A stretch of 42,466 nt of DNA. Source: Arthrobacter sp. AQ5-05 (GTDB taxonomy: Bacteria; Actinomycetota; Actinomycetes; Actinomycetales; Micrococcaceae). Every line of letters begins with the position of its first letter. The stretch's first letter is position 1. A program made the position numbers and the translations under genes. Location: assembly GCF_003287975.1 (NCBI RefSeq), contig NZ_QMKQ01000029.1, positions 1 through 42,466 of the forward strand, written 5' to 3'. Shown here piece by piece: positions 42,340-42,466 of this stretch. The notes under the pieces were generated by a model that was not told the origin of the DNA, did no database searches, and saw nothing but the letters and a program-made list of their open reading frames with translations.

Positions 42340-42466
42340 GGCTCTACTGACTCTTCCGTGGGTCATCCCCGTCCCGGGAGTACCGGTTTCCGGCCTCCGA
42401 GGCTGAGCATCGCCAGGCCGATGAGGGCTTCGGGTGCTTTGAATCCGAAGGCCACCCGGGTGATGA
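42340..42466 (-). mobile_element. End of an ISL3-like insertion sequence, running off the window
   Basis: GGCTCTACTGACTCTTCCG at 42340 resembles the outer inverted repeat of ISL3-family elements, many of which begin GGCTCT or GGxTCT. The eight bases before it, CAAAAAAG (42332-42339), are A/T-rich and of the 8-bp size that ISL3 elements duplicate on insertion. The transposase C-terminus lies just inside. Confidence 0.65.
42363..42466 (-). CDS. C-terminus of an ISL3-family-like transposase (partial)
   Basis: The reverse frame reads ITRVAFGFKAPEALIGLAML followed by SLGGRKPVLPGRG and a stop at 42363-42365. I recognise this ending (VAFGF, PEALIxLAML, GGxxPxLPGR) from the C-termini of ISL3-type transposases of coryneform bacteria and Arthrobacter; the DDE residues lie outside the window. 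It is transcribed toward the giant surface-protein gene, with 28 bases between its stop and that gene's first codon, so the element could supply read-through transcription. Confidence 0.65.
   Translation of the reverse strand, partial: ITRVAFGFKAPEALIGLAMLSLGGRKPVLPGRG

Overview
The window is high-GC DNA with GTG and TTG starts, strong Shine-Dalgarno (SD) sequences and short head-to-tail gene overlaps. Gene content (small-type PurL with separate PurS and PurQ, an MhuD-like haem oxygenase, MpaB/DUF1990 and SSI-like proteins, a LATTG sortase substrate) points to an actinobacterium, most likely an Arthrobacter-like member of the Micrococcaceae. The genus is inference.

Bases 1-13.8 kb are mostly chromosomal housekeeping and transport. 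They hold a partial reverse-strand protein, a protein of a family often labelled 3-methyladenine DNA glycosylase, an SSI-like lipoprotein, a CitA/CitB-type two-component pair divergent from a CitM-family citrate transporter, an NhaP-type antiporter, a 995-residue kinase/aminotransferase fusion, a decayed S66 peptidase gene, an MDR oxidoreductase and alanine dehydrogenase.

Bases 13.8-21.1 kb hold the purSQL operon between two lower-GC accessory ATPase genes. One is an AlbA_2/HATPase protein whose gene is flanked by two related palindromes. The other is an AAA ATPase whose conserved N-terminus runs upstream of its first usual start codon. Bases 21.1-30.8 kb are catabolic and accessory: a VOC protein, a 3-hydroxybenzoate/phenol-type flavin monooxygenase with twin operator-like palindromes, a levodione-reductase-like SDR, an MhuD-like haem oxygenase, an HD-GYP/LuxR regulator with an unknown partner, an AlkD-like protein, an MpaB-DUF1990 fusion, a YgiN-like monooxygenase and an MmcQ/YjbR protein.

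Bases 30.9-42.3 kb are one reverse-strand gene for a 3,807-residue cell-wall protein. It has a signal peptide, a low-complexity spacer, an N-terminal domain, ten repeats of about 230-250 residues with four conserved cysteines each, five repeats of about 145 residues with two cysteines each, a DUF11-like domain, a Pro-rich stalk and a LATTG sorting signal. The ten long repeats follow an A-B-C three-step order. The 5' end of this gene abuts the end of an ISL3-like insertion sequence (42340 to the window edge), which appears to have inserted at or just inside its start. This gene and the insertion are the most unusual content of the window.
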